From: Zobellia laminariae
GTDB taxonomy: Bacteria; Bacteroidota; Bacteroidia; Flavobacteriales; Flavobacteriaceae
Assembly (NCBI RefSeq): GCF_009725995.1
Contig: NZ_RCNS01000001.1
Span: forward strand, 848,283-912,282
Direction of reading: 5' to 3'
Length of the DNA: 64,000 bases
The stretch's first letter is position 1; each line of letters starts with the position of its first letter. The translations under genes were made by a program, and so were the position numbers. A model generated the notes under the pieces. The model made no database searches and was not told where the DNA came from. It saw nothing but the letters and a program-made list of their open reading frames with translations. This document shows positions 38,110 through 47,720 of this stretch, piece after piece.

Positions 38110-40842
38110 TTATCCTTTTCTAGGTCTGTTGTTAAGCTTATGCATATAACTAACTATAAAATAGCGTCCTAAACTTTCAGACGTAGTTTCTTCAAAATAG
38201 TTCGTGGTACTACGCCTATAGATGTCTATGTTCTTATCAAGCAAATCAATAAACAATAACTTTACAACATGGCTATTCTGTTTTGAGAAGGCATACGATA
38301 CTGTGGCGTTCCATAAGGGAATGTTTTCACTTGAAGCAAAAGCATTATCAGTATAAATAAAATAGTCAAACTGGGTATTGAAGTTCACTTTCTTAGACAA
38401 ATCACAATCCAACATTGAAAAATACTGCTGTTTGGTATACTTCCGGTCCAAATCTCGCTCTATTGAAAAAGAGGTGTTATTTACGCTATAAGTTGCCCCT
38501 GCTTTTAAATCTATGACGCTTTTATTATTGTTCTCTAGCGTTGCACTAACTAGAAAATCTTTAGAAGTAACTTCATTAAGCTGAAAATTGATAATCGCAT
38601 TGTTCGTATTGAAGAAATTTCGGTTTCGAACAGAGTAGCGTAGCCCCAAACTTTTTATTTTCTGGCTAAAACCTAATGTAGTATTCAGTCTACGTTTGAT
38701 TCCGTTATTCTGATAGCTCAAGGTTCTAACATAATCCTCATCCACATCAACACTTTTGATGATGGCGTCTTTTGTATATTGAAATTGTACTCGTGAATTA
38801 AAACTAAAAGACGATTTAAAATCGTGGACAACGGCAGATAAAGTCAACGCATCTATCTTTTCCGAAACCAAATTTGGATTCCCCTTTCGGATGGAAAACG
38901 GATTTAAATCATTAACCACCGTAGAACTCTCGGTTGGTCGTGGCGTACGAATGTTCTTTTTATAACTTAATCTGCACTTACGCCCCCTTTTAGGAATGTA
39001 TTGTACCGTAGCCATAGGATTAACGAATAACCTATCCGTTACTGTAGCTGCTTCGTCTACAACACCAAAAGAACGTACAATATCTTGCAGTTCCATTGCT
39101 GCATACGTATTAATTTTCCCTGCGGTATAACTATGGGCCAATCTGGTTTGATAATTATTTTCGTTGTGGTCGTAATCGTACTTTAAAATCTCTTCTTCGT
39201 TCTTTGCGGCTACAGTTATCTTATTCTGATAAACATTTTCCTTATCAATTTTATTCCCCATGTACGACTCCAACTTCACGTAATGGTTGCCTCCTAAGGG
39301 CTCAGTATATTTGAAGTTAAAATTAACAGCCGAAGTATTCAGTTTTTGATCACGGATGGTATTCAGCTCTTTCACAGATTCTTTTGGGGTATTTATCTGC
39401 CTAGTGATTAAAGTATTTTGATCGTTCTTCATAGTAGACCGATTAAAATTAGTTTTAAGTCCAGTAGCTAGACTTCTACCCTTTTTTCTCAGCTTTTGAT
39501 AAAAATTAATACCCAAATTGGCTCTTTTTCTATCTCTATCTACAGTAGATAGGTTGTCATTTTTAGTACTTAGTTCTTCCTCTTTAAAATAGCGCCCCAT
39601 ACGATTAGAATAGCTATTAATAACATCAGACATTAATTGTCCTTTGATGATTAAACTATTGTTAGGGTTGGACTTGTTCTTGTAATCTAAATTAAGATTG
39701 TGATCGTTCTTAGTGTTCACATATTCATTTTCGGCTACATAATCAAAGTTATTGGCATTGGAAAAAGTGATGCGTTTTGACACAGAAGAACCATCGTTTT
39801 TAGAATAGTTATAGAAATAATCTCCGTTTAAGGATTCCTTTTCTTTAAACTCATGCCCCACATTTACCCCTGCCACACCTGTATTTAAATATCCACTTAA
39901 GCTTTTTGTTTTTTGTGCGGAGTTCTGCTCTTCTTCCTCATCGTCTCCATCACCGTCCACTCCATCTGCATTCTTTAAAAAGTCTTGGATATTTGAACCC
40001 GTTATATTGATGTTATTGATTTTACCAATGACAGAAAACTGAGTCTTAGAAGAGAATTTATTGTAATTAAGATTTCCAAAATACCGGTTATCCAATCCGC
40101 CTCCTGCAGAAACCTTTCCAAAACCATTGTTCTTCCGGGATTCCTTCAACGTAAAATTAATGACCACTTCCTTGTTTCCGTCCGCCACACCGGTAAGCTC
40201 AGATTCATCACTTTTTTTATCTATAATCTCAACATTAGCAATAGCATCTGCAGATAAGTTTTTTAGTACTATGGATGGGTCGCCCCCAAAGAACTCCTTT
40301 CCATCGATCATAATTTTAGTTACCTCGTTACCTTGTGCATTCACCTTTCCGTCGGAATCAATCTCCAAACCTGGAATTTTATTTAACAATTCCTCTAAAT
40401 TATCATCTGCATCCACTTTAAAAGAATTGGTATTAAAAGCTATAGTATCCTGTTTGATTTGTACAGGCACCACTGCCGTTAATGTAACCCCTTCCAATTC
40501 ATAGGTATCCTCCACTAGTGTAAGGTTTCCAAACGTAAGAGCTTCACCCGTGTAGGTTATGTTCTTGTACAAAGAGATATATCCTAAGGAAGAAATATTT
40601 AAAATATAATCTCCTTTTTGCGCTTCAGATATTTTAAACTCACCATTTACATCAGTAATCGTATAATCTACATAAGTAGAATCCCTCACACTTAGTAAAA
40701 CCACGGCAACTGCTTCCAGAGGCTCCTGACCCTCAGAGAGCACTTTGCCAGAAATAGCTTCCGAAGATTGTGCTTGTATAGATGTTAGGAATATAAAGAA
40801 GAGAAAAAGCAGACCTGCCCTTCCTTTTTGAAAATGCACCAT
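38110..40842 (-). CDS. TonB-receptor-like outer-membrane beta-barrel protein
   Basis: Outer-membrane protein of 910 residues, read against the PUL. Signal peptide ends SIQAQ (about 25); a carboxypeptidase-regulatory-like domain follows (ISGKVLSEGQEPLEAVAVV, about 30-115). A plug-like domain contains LLNKIPGLEID, IMIDGKEFFGGDPS and IANVEIIDKKSD. The remainder is a large barrel with an acidic loop (DGDGDDEEEEQNS near 295). It belongs to the CarboxypepD_reg/OMP_b-brl_3 group rather than to SusC: it lacks the LEEVVVVGYG signature and has no SusD partner. The role is unknown; such proteins may transport peptides, metals or glycans. The opposite orientation and own upstream gap suggest separate control. 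Confidence 0.88.
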   Translation of the reverse strand: MVHFQKGRAGLLFLFFIFLTSIQAQSSEAISGKVLSEGQEPLEAVAVVLLSVRDSTYVDYTITDVNGEFKISEAQKGDYILNISSLGYISLYKNITYTGEALTFGNLTLVEDTYELEGVTLTAVVPVQIKQDTIAFNTNSFKVDADDNLEELLNKIPGLEIDSDGKVNAQGNEVTKIMIDGKEFFGGDPSIVLKNLSADAIANVEIIDKKSDESELTGVADGNKEVVINFTLKESRKNNGFGKVSAGGGLDNRYFGNLNYNKFSSKTQFSVIGKINNINITGSNIQDFLKNADGVDGDGDDEEEEQNSAQKTKSLSGYLNTGVAGVNVGHEFKEKESLNGDYFYNYSKNDGSSVSKRITFSNANNFDYVAENEYVNTKNDHNLNLDYKNKSNPNNSLIIKGQLMSDVINSYSNRMGRYFKEEELSTKNDNLSTVDRDRKRANLGINFYQKLRKKGRSLATGLKTNFNRSTMKNDQNTLITRQINTPKESVKELNTIRDQKLNTSAVNFNFKYTEPLGGNHYVKLESYMGNKIDKENVYQNKITVAAKNEEEILKYDYDHNENNYQTRLAHSYTAGKINTYAAMELQDIVRSFGVVDEAATVTDRLFVNPMATVQYIPKRGRKCRLSYKKNIRTPRPTESSTVVNDLNPFSIRKGNPNLVSEKIDALTLSAVVHDFKSSFSFNSRVQFQYTKDAIIKSVDVDEDYVRTLSYQNNGIKRRLNTTLGFSQKIKSLGLRYSVRNRNFFNTNNAIINFQLNEVTSKDFLVSATLENNNKSVIDLKAGATYSVNNTSFSIERDLDRKYTKQQYFSMLDCDLSKKVNFNTQFDYFIYTDNAFASSENIPLWNATVSYAFSKQNSHVVKLLFIDLLDKNIDIYRRSTTNYFEETTSESLGRYFIVSYMHKLNNRPRKG

Positions 40843-41099
40843 TAAATTTTGATTGAATTAGAACTCATAAGGAGCAATCCTTAAAGGTAAAATGATACAA
40901 AAGAACAGATGTACATAAGAGTACAAGAAATGTATTGTGGAGTACATAATCTACAAATGATATGATCAATTTGCTATAAGTATGCAACAGATGATCAAAG
41001 GTATAAGCTATAAGAGGTAAAATAAGTACATTGCTAAGTGCTTTAACTTATAGGCTATTAAACCAATAGTGTAGCTGTATAAAATAGCTATCAAGCCCA

Positions 41100-41120
41100 A
41101 AAATTGATCCTGTCAATTTT
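41100..41120. promoter_or_regulatory. Perfect inverted repeat before sulfatase block D
   Basis: AAAATTGA (41100-41107) and TCAATTTT (41113-41120) form a perfect 8-base inverted repeat around TCCTG, ending 20 bases before the ATG at 41141. A second pair, TAGCT and AGCTA, lies at about 41072-41090. It could be an operator or a leader hairpin. The rest of the 298-base divergent gap (40843-41140) is AT-rich with scattered GTACAT copies and no gene. Confidence 0.45.
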
Positions 41121-41140
41121 AACAATTAAGCCATATTATT

Positions 41141-42619
41141 ATGAGATTACGTTTTGCCCATTACTTAGCATTCTTTTTTACTTCTTCCTTGCTTTTAAGC
41201 TTGGTCTCCTGCAAAGAAGAAACGAAAAATGTAAACGAGACTGCATCACCAGAAAAGAAACAGAAACCGAACATCATTTATATTTTAGCCGACGACCTTG
41301 GTTATGGCGACTTGAGTTCATACGGACAGGAAAAGTTTGAAACGCCCCGTATTGACGAACTAGCTGCCAGAGGTATAAAATTCACACAACATTACAGTGG
41401 CGCTCCTGTATGCGCTCCTGCACGATCTTCGCTAATGACCGGACAACATACAGGCCACACGCCTATTAGAGGAAATAAAGAACTTGAAGGCGAAGGGCAA
41501 ACACCATTACCCGGAAATTCCGTAACCATTGCCGAGCTAATGAAAAAAGCGGGCTATACCACAGGCGCTTTTGGAAAATGGGGATTAGGTTTCATTGGAA
41601 CGGAAGGCGACCCCGTTGCTCAAGGTTTTGATGAGTTTTATGGATACAATTGCCAACGAATGGCCCACAGATACTATCCTTCTCATTTGTGGCACAATGA
41701 AGAAAAAATCTTACTTGATGGTAACGACTGGACAAAGACCGAAACTTACGCTCCAGATAAAATTCAGGAAGCAACTTTGGCTTTTATCGAAGCTAATAAA
41801 GAAAAGCCATTTTTTGCTTATGTTCCTTTTGTTCTACCTCATGCAGAACTGATTTCACCCAAGGATTCCATATTTGATAAGTTTAAGGACAAATTTCAGG
41901 AAACACCATATACGACAGAGAATGACTTTACATCTGACTACGGTCCTGATATTGTTCAAATGGAATATGCTTCACAGCTAAAACCCCATGCGGCCTTTGC
42001 CTCTATGGTGTACCGTATGGATGTTTATGTTGGACAGATTTTAGATAAACTAGATGAACTGGGCATTACGGACAACACCATTGTCATGTTTGCAAGTGAT
42101 AACGGTCCTCATGCCGAAGGCGGTGCTGACCCTGAATTCTTTAATAGTGCCGGGGGTCTAAGAGGAATTAAAAGAGACCTGTATGAAGGTGGTGTTCGTT
42201 CACCTTTTCTGGTAGTCTGGCCAAATAAAATTAAAGCCGGATCAACTTCTGACCATGTTTCTGCATTTTGGGATGTTATGCCAACATTAGGTGAAATCAC
42301 CAATATAGATGTTCCGGCAACTAGCGATGGTATTTCTTTTCTACCAACACTTCTGGGCAAGGAAGGTCAAAAACAACATAAATATCTTTATTGGGAATTT
42401 CCTATTCAAAAAGGTCGTAAAGCCGTTAGAAAAGGGGATTGGAAAGGCGTCATTTACAATTTCAACAAAAAACCACAAGGTCAATTTGAACTTTATAATC
42501 TAGCGGATGACCCGTCTGAAACCAACAATGTTGCCAATGAACATCCAGAAATAGAAAAAGAAATAAGGCAAATCATGGAAAGCGCAAGTGAAAAATCTGA
42601 ACTTTTCCCTTTCGAGTAG
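41141..42619 (+). CDS. Family S1 sulfatase lipoprotein
   Basis: Sulfatase of 492 residues with lipobox LVSC (Cys24) and a charged linker. Metal motif NIIYILADDLGYGDLSS, catalytic motif C91-APAR-SSLMTG, Lys motif AFGKWGLGF, second metal site ASDNGPHAEGG and GIKRDLYEGGVRSP place it with the arylsulfatase-A-type enzymes, close to the core of the 33032 protein but without the PA14 domain. It heads a three-gene unit (gaps of 45 and 6 bases). Divergent from the barrel gene at 38110. Substrate unknown. Confidence 0.93.
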   Translation: MRLRFAHYLAFFFTSSLLLSLVSCKEETKNVNETASPEKKQKPNIIYILADDLGYGDLSSYGQEKFETPRIDELAARGIKFTQHYSGAPVCAPARSSLMTGQHTGHTPIRGNKELEGEGQTPLPGNSVTIAELMKKAGYTTGAFGKWGLGFIGTEGDPVAQGFDEFYGYNCQRMAHRYYPSHLWHNEEKILLDGNDWTKTETYAPDKIQEATLAFIEANKEKPFFAYVPFVLPHAELISPKDSIFDKFKDKFQETPYTTENDFTSDYGPDIVQMEYASQLKPHAAFASMVYRMDVYVGQILDKLDELGITDNTIVMFASDNGPHAEGGADPEFFNSAGGLRGIKRDLYEGGVRSPFLVVWPNKIKAGSTSDHVSAFWDVMPTLGEITNIDVPATSDGISFLPTLLGKEGQKQHKYLYWEFPIQKGRKAVRKGDWKGVIYNFNKKPQGQFELYNLADDPSETNNVANEHPEIEKEIRQIMESASEKSELFPFE

Positions 42620-42664
42620 CTATTGATTTTGAAACCAACCAATAATTAAACCATTGCATACCCT

Positions 42665-44938
42665 ATGAAAACCATTTATTTTCTTCTAAGCCTCTTCTTA
42701 TCGGTTTCCTGTTACGCTCAGAAAGCCAACAAAAGCAACTCAGAAAAACGCCCGAACGTAATCCTAATCATGGTTGATGACTTAGGGTACGAAGGAATTG
42801 GCAGTTATGGAGGCACATCCTATGACACTCCAAATATTGATAAGCTTGCCGCAACGGGTATGCAGTTCAATCAGGCCTATGCACAGCCGTTATGTACTCC
42901 CACTCGCGTAAAACTTATGACTGGGCAGTACAATTTTCGGAATTGGGAAGCTTTTGGAATTTTAAATCCAAAACAAAAAACGTTTGGCCATATCATGCAA
43001 GATGCTGGTTACGCTACTTGTATGGTGGGTAAATGGCAACTACAGAGTTATGACCCACCGGGATATCCCGGAGGCGAACACAGAAGAGGTATTGGTATGA
43101 AAGTAGAAGATGCTGGTTTTGATGAATACAGCATGTTTCACGCGTTTCATACAGAGGATAAAGGCTCTCGTTTTGCCAATCCAACTATTTATCAAAATGG
43201 AGAGTTTCTAAAAGAAACAGATGGCAAATACGGTCCGGACATTTTCTCTCAATATTTAAACGATTTTGTTGACCGTCAAGCGGATAACCCGTTTTTCGTG
43301 TACTACCCTATGGCATTGACACATGGTCCTTTCAATCCAACACCGAACAGCGGCGATTGGAAATATGCCGAAAAAAGATTGAATGAAGAAACCATATACT
43401 TCAAGGATATGGTGGAATATTTAGATAAAATTATTGGAGATATTGTAGATAATCTTGAAAAGAAAGGACTTCGTGAAGACACACTTTTGATGTTGTATTC
43501 CGATAATGGTACACACCAAACCATTTTCTCCAAGATGGGAGATCGGACGGTACAAGGTGGTAAAGGCCTAACGACCGAAGCTGGTATTAAAGTTCCTTTT
43601 ATTGCCAACTGGCCAGGTCATATTAAAGAAGGTACCGTATCAAACGAGTTCATTGATGCTATTGATTTTATGCCCACTATTCTTGAAGCTACAAATACCC
43701 CTATCTCTTCCGGTTTTGCGCCAGATGGGGAAAGTTTTCTACCGGTTTTAAAAGAAGAACCTGTAGAACGTAGAGACTGGATATTTATGAGTTACGACCC
43801 TAAACCGGGTTGGGATAAAAAACAATTCGCACCAGCAGAATTCGTACTAAACGAAAGCTATAAACTTTACGGAGACGGTAGATTCTATAATACCAAAAAA
43901 GATGTTCTGGAAAACGACTCGTTGTCATCTAACAAACTCTCCTCTCAAGAAAAACAGCTCAAGAAGAAATTTCAAACGGTTTTAGATTCGTTAAGAAAAT
44001 ATCCAACGTATGGCTGGATTGAACGTCTAGCGCCAGAGTTTGATTCGTTGGTATCAAAACACGCCCGTATTGAACTAGTTGCCGAAGGCTTCAATTGGTC
44101 AGAAGGTCCGGTATGGCTTCCTAAAGAGCAAAAACTTATTTTCTCCGATGTTCCCGAGAACAAAATTTACCAATGGCATAATTTAGACGGACTAAGCCTA
44201 TACATGGCTCCTTCTGGAGGTACGGGAATTGCAAATGGCAATACAGGAAAGGGTTCTAACGGACTTATTCTTGATCCGCAGGGGGATTTAGTGATTTGCC
44301 AAGTAGGCGACCGTAGAATCAGTAAACTTACGAGCTTGCAAGATTCGCTTCATCCTAAATTCACTCCTATAGTAACCGATTACAAAGGGAAGATATTCAA
44401 TTCTCCCAATGACCTGGATTATGATAGTAACGGAAACCTTTATTTTACAGACCCTGCTTTTGGGTTAGGTGATGGTAAAAGCGCTATTGGTTTTAACGGT
44501 GTTTATTTCTTGAGCAAGAATAAAGATCTGATTCTTTTGGATGATTCTATAGAAGCTCCAAATGGCATCGCAGTATCTAATGACAACAAAACCCTTTATG
44601 TTGCCGATTCTTTCAAAAAGCAACCAAAAATCCTGGCCTATGATATTATAGGTGATGGAAAAGTAACCAATAAAAGAATATTTTTTGATGCTACCGAACT
44701 GCACAAAGCAAGTATGAGCAAACAATCTCCCGATGGAATGAAGATTGATGACAAAGGAAATATTTTCTTGGCAGGACCTGATGGCGTTTTGGTAATTTCT
44801 CCCACAGGAAAACATTTGGGAACCATCAGAACCGATAAAAACACAGGCAATTGCGAATTTAGCGATGACGGAAGATATTTATTTATAACCGCAGATGATT
44901 ACCTTTTAAGAGTAAACCTAAGGCCCTATTCCAAATAA
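42665..44938 (+). CDS. Sulfatase fused to SMP-30/gluconolactonase domain
   Basis: Two-domain secreted enzyme of 757 residues. Signal peptide ends CYAQ (about 19). Domain 1 (about 30-445) is an S1 sulfatase: NVILIMVDDLGYEG, catalytic C77-T-P-T-R followed by VKLMTG, GKWQLQS in the Lys/His region, and YSDNGTHQT. Domain 2 (about 467-757) is an SMP-30/gluconolactonase/LRE six-blade propeller with the metal-ligand motifs FNWSEGPVWLP, SPNDLDYDSNGNLYF, APNGIAVS and SPDGMKID. SMP-30 enzymes hydrolyse sugar lactones. The reading frame passes through the linker without a stop, so the fusion is real in this sequence. The pairing suggests one protein desulfates a sugar and opens a lactone made by oxidation, possibly by the GMC enzyme at 14147; that link is inference. 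Confidence 0.93.
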   Translation: MKTIYFLLSLFLSVSCYAQKANKSNSEKRPNVILIMVDDLGYEGIGSYGGTSYDTPNIDKLAATGMQFNQAYAQPLCTPTRVKLMTGQYNFRNWEAFGILNPKQKTFGHIMQDAGYATCMVGKWQLQSYDPPGYPGGEHRRGIGMKVEDAGFDEYSMFHAFHTEDKGSRFANPTIYQNGEFLKETDGKYGPDIFSQYLNDFVDRQADNPFFVYYPMALTHGPFNPTPNSGDWKYAEKRLNEETIYFKDMVEYLDKIIGDIVDNLEKKGLREDTLLMLYSDNGTHQTIFSKMGDRTVQGGKGLTTEAGIKVPFIANWPGHIKEGTVSNEFIDAIDFMPTILEATNTPISSGFAPDGESFLPVLKEEPVERRDWIFMSYDPKPGWDKKQFAPAEFVLNESYKLYGDGRFYNTKKDVLENDSLSSNKLSSQEKQLKKKFQTVLDSLRKYPTYGWIERLAPEFDSLVSKHARIELVAEGFNWSEGPVWLPKEQKLIFSDVPENKIYQWHNLDGLSLYMAPSGGTGIANGNTGKGSNGLILDPQGDLVICQVGDRRISKLTSLQDSLHPKFTPIVTDYKGKIFNSPNDLDYDSNGNLYFTDPAFGLGDGKSAIGFNGVYFLSKNKDLILLDDSIEAPNGIAVSNDNKTLYVADSFKKQPKILAYDIIGDGKVTNKRIFFDATELHKASMSKQSPDGMKIDDKGNIFLAGPDGVLVISPTGKHLGTIRTDKNTGNCEFSDDGRYLFITADDYLLRVNLRPYSK

Positions 44939-44944
44939 ACCACC

Positions 44945-46450
44945 ATGTACAAAAACTATACTTTATCTATTCTTTCAATAGGTCTTTTACTTCTTTCTTC
45001 CTGTGCAGAAAAGAAAAAAGAAGAGGCGAAAGTTACCGAGGAACGTCCTAATATTATTCTTATTATTGCCGATGACATGGCTTGGGACGATAGCGGTGCT
45101 TACGGACACCCAAACATAAAAACTCCCAATATAGACCAACTAGCGAAAGACGGTATGCGTTTTGACAATGCCTTCTTGACCGCCAGTTCGTGTAGCCCGA
45201 GTAGAACCAGTATTATAACTGGTTTATACCCGCACAATACGGATGCAGAGCAACTACACTGGCCATTACCATCAGACAGGATAACTTTTGTAGAAGAGCT
45301 CAAAAAATCTGGATACTGGACGGCACAAGCGGGAAAATGGCACTTGGGGGATTCTATTAAAAACCGTTTTGACCTCGTAAAGGATGTTGGCACACAAGGT
45401 TTTCAGTTATCGCCTACGGGCGAAAAAACAAAACAGACGGGCAACGGCAGTGGTTGCGAAGAATGGATACCTGTGCTTAAGCAAAGGCCACAAGACCAAC
45501 CTTTCTTTTTATGGCTTGCCGCAGTTGACCCGCATAGACCTTATACCGAAGATATCATTGACAACCCACATGTATTGGAAGATGTGGTGCTTCCGCCTTA
45601 TTTTCCAGACACTAAAGAAGTACGTGAAGACTTTACGCACTATTACAATGAGATTACCCGCCTAGATAATTATGTAGGTGAAGTAGTTGCGGAACTAGAT
45701 AGACAAGGGGTTTCTGACAATACTATGATTTTGTTTATTAGTGATAACGGTAGACCTTTTCCGCGTGATAAGACCACACTTTATGATGGGGGTATAAAAA
45801 CACCATGGATTGTAAAATGGCCAAATGAAGTAGAATCTAATTCGGTTAATACCAACTTGGTAAGCTCAATAGACATAGCTCCAACATTCTTAAAACTTGC
45901 GAATTTAGAAACGTTACCAAGTTTTGAAGGTGAAGATTTCTCTCCATTGCTAGAAAACACAAAAGCAAAAACCAGAGATATCATTTATGCCGAAGACCAC
46001 TGGCATGATTACGAAGATTACACCCGAGCCGTACGTACAGAAGATTTTAAATACATACGTAACTTCTATACGGATTTACCCAATACTCCTTCTGCGGATG
46101 CATTCATTGGCGGAACATTTAAATCTATGCAGGAGCTAAAGAAAAAAGGCGAGCTTAACGAGGCGCAATTGGCCTGTTTTGTTACGCCAAGACTGGAAGA
46201 AGAACTATACGATGTGGTCAATGACCCTTATGAACTTAAAAACTTGGCGTTAGACCCTGAGCATAATAAAAAGTTAGTAGAGTTACGAACTGAAATGAAT
46301 AGCATTAGGAAAGCCTCAAAAGATAGCTTACCAGCGTTTAGAACACCAGATGAGTTTGATCGTGAGACGGGAAAATCCAATTCATTCAGAAAAAGACCTC
46401 GTCCTTCAAAAGTTGAGATGGAGAAAATTATACGAGCTATGAGTAAATAA
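44945..46450 (+). CDS. Family S1 sulfatase lipoprotein
   Basis: Sulfatase of 501 residues with lipobox LSSC (Cys20). Metal motif NIILIIADDMAWDDSG, catalytic motif C83-SPSR-TSIITG, Lys/His motif QAGKWHLGDS, second metal site ISDNGRPFPRDK and YDGGIKTPWIVKWP. The SDNGxxFP segment groups it with the sulfatases at 5046 and 27639. It begins 6 bases after the sulfatase-lactonase fusion and ends 15 bases from the convergent regulator gene. No terminator hairpin is visible in that short gap. Confidence 0.93.
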   Translation: MYKNYTLSILSIGLLLLSSCAEKKKEEAKVTEERPNIILIIADDMAWDDSGAYGHPNIKTPNIDQLAKDGMRFDNAFLTASSCSPSRTSIITGLYPHNTDAEQLHWPLPSDRITFVEELKKSGYWTAQAGKWHLGDSIKNRFDLVKDVGTQGFQLSPTGEKTKQTGNGSGCEEWIPVLKQRPQDQPFFLWLAAVDPHRPYTEDIIDNPHVLEDVVLPPYFPDTKEVREDFTHYYNEITRLDNYVGEVVAELDRQGVSDNTMILFISDNGRPFPRDKTTLYDGGIKTPWIVKWPNEVESNSVNTNLVSSIDIAPTFLKLANLETLPSFEGEDFSPLLENTKAKTRDIIYAEDHWHDYEDYTRAVRTEDFKYIRNFYTDLPNTPSADAFIGGTFKSMQELKKKGELNEAQLACFVTPRLEEELYDVVNDPYELKNLALDPEHNKKLVELRTEMNSIRKASKDSLPAFRTPDEFDRETGKSNSFRKRPRPSKVEMEKIIRAMSK

Positions 46451-46465
46451 AACTCAGTTAACTGT

Positions 46466-47617
46466 TCAAAACACGACCACCATTTCAAGTTTCAAATCGG
46501 TGTCAACCCTATTCTGACCTTTAACTTTGAATAGTGCTGTAAAGTATTTGTGGCCCTTCAGGTATTTCTCTTCAAACTTCTGAAGGTTGTCGTTGTTCGT
46601 AAAGTATTCAACCGTTGCGCTTACGCCTATATCGTGTTGCGAAAAGAATACAAAATGTTCTGAATTACCAATACTAGGATACTTTGCTACAATAGCATAT
46701 TCTTGGTCCACCAAAGAAGTACCAAAAGTAAATAAGCTATCCTTTAGTATTGGATGACCACTTAATTTTAAGGTTTTTCCTGATAGATTAAAGTACGGAT
46801 TAGCATCATTAAAAAAACCGATAAATTGATTTTCATTTTTTATCGGGCCCGCATATATAGCATTACCTTCCTTAATTTCAGGCAACGTAGTTTGGGTAGA
46901 GAATCGAATAGAAAACTGCTTGTCATTTGCTTGAAAAAACTGTTGAAACTGCTGGGTTGCCATAGCCGCCATACGAGTGGTATAACTATAATTTGCGGGG
47001 TGAAGCACACCTTGCAATTCGGGTTTTACCTCGAGTAAACCATAAAATTCATCAACGCTATTTATCTCAAAATCTCTAGTCCATCCCCTACCTCCGGTCA
47101 TTGTTTCTCCCATGGCACCAAAATGATCTCCTAGAATCAGGTTCGTAGATTTATCGGAATCTAAAAACGACTTCCATAACAATGGTGTTTTTGATGGTAT
47201 GTTGGTAACCACCAATATTACCAGAGCAACAAGCAATAAAACATAAGGAAGCATTTGTGACCAAGTTACCTTTTGCATCCAACCTGCCGGAGCTTGTCTT
47301 TTTATAAATCGAACTTTATACTGACCTTTATCTATTTTTAATTGCCAGCTATCTGTAGTACCCTCCGTTTCGTAATATGCCGTCAGCTTTTTTCTAAGGT
47401 TGTAAATATTAACCCTTACCCTAGGATTGTTCTTCTCTTGGTTCTCATTATTTCTAAAAAATTCCAATTCTATTACAGCCTCTTTTAAATGCTCTCCCCT
47501 CTTTGTAGCTTCATAGAGATATTGCAACAATCCTCTGCTTGTTGGCGCATTTTTAAAGGTCTCACTATCCTTTATTTTAGAAACTACCTGTTGTTCTATC
47601 TTTTCCGTCAGTTGCAT
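46466..47617 (-). CDS. Membrane-anchored winged-helix regulator, ToxR-like layout
   Basis: Protein of 383 residues that I do not recognise as a named family. Residues 1-105 are cytoplasmic-type and basic, ending in PRVRVNIYNLRKKLTAYYET and IDKGQYKVRF, a pattern seen in OmpR/ToxR-like winged-helix domains of signalling proteins. One membrane helix follows (about 123-140, MLPYVLLLVALVILVV). The last 240 residues lie outside the cytoplasm and match nothing I know. This DNA-binding/membrane/sensor layout suggests a one-component regulator sensing a periplasmic signal. It is divergent from the GH2 gene across a 206-base gap with repeated ACCGTTA sites, so it may control that gene, itself, or block D. 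Function is inferred. Confidence 0.7.
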   Translation of the reverse strand: MQLTEKIEQQVVSKIKDSETFKNAPTSRGLLQYLYEATKRGEHLKEAVIELEFFRNNENQEKNNPRVRVNIYNLRKKLTAYYETEGTTDSWQLKIDKGQYKVRFIKRQAPAGWMQKVTWSQMLPYVLLLVALVILVVTNIPSKTPLLWKSFLDSDKSTNLILGDHFGAMGETMTGGRGWTRDFEINSVDEFYGLLEVKPELQGVLHPANYSYTTRMAAMATQQFQQFFQANDKQFSIRFSTQTTLPEIKEGNAIYAGPIKNENQFIGFFNDANPYFNLSGKTLKLSGHPILKDSLFTFGTSLVDQEYAIVAKYPSIGNSEHFVFFSQHDIGVSATVEYFTNNDNLQKFEEKYLKGHKYFTALFKVKGQNRVDTDLKLEMVVVF

Positions 47618-47652
47618 GAAGAATACCGTAAAATAGGCAGCTACAAGACAAG

Positions 47653-47688
47653 TTTAACCGTTATAGCTACCGTTAAAGAGAGGTTAAA
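47653..47688. promoter_or_regulatory. Repeat cluster in the regulator/GH2 divergent gap
   Basis: TTTAACC (47653-47659) and GGTTAAA (47682-47688) form a perfect inverted repeat. Inside it ACCGTTA occurs twice in direct orientation, 12 bases apart (47657 and 47669), about one helical turn. The cluster is 36-71 bases upstream of the regulator start and fits an operator, probably for that regulator; this is inference. Confidence 0.45.
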
Positions 47689-47712
47689 GTACAAATAATA
47701 AAGTGTGAAACA

Positions 47713-47720
47713 TACATTTG
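47713..47720 (+). promoter_or_regulatory. Candidate -7 box for the GH2 gene
   Basis: TACATTTG fits TAnnTTTG and lies 103 bases before the GH2 start. I see no TTG at the expected upstream spacing, but the repeat cluster sits where an activator could replace it. Confidence 0.4.
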
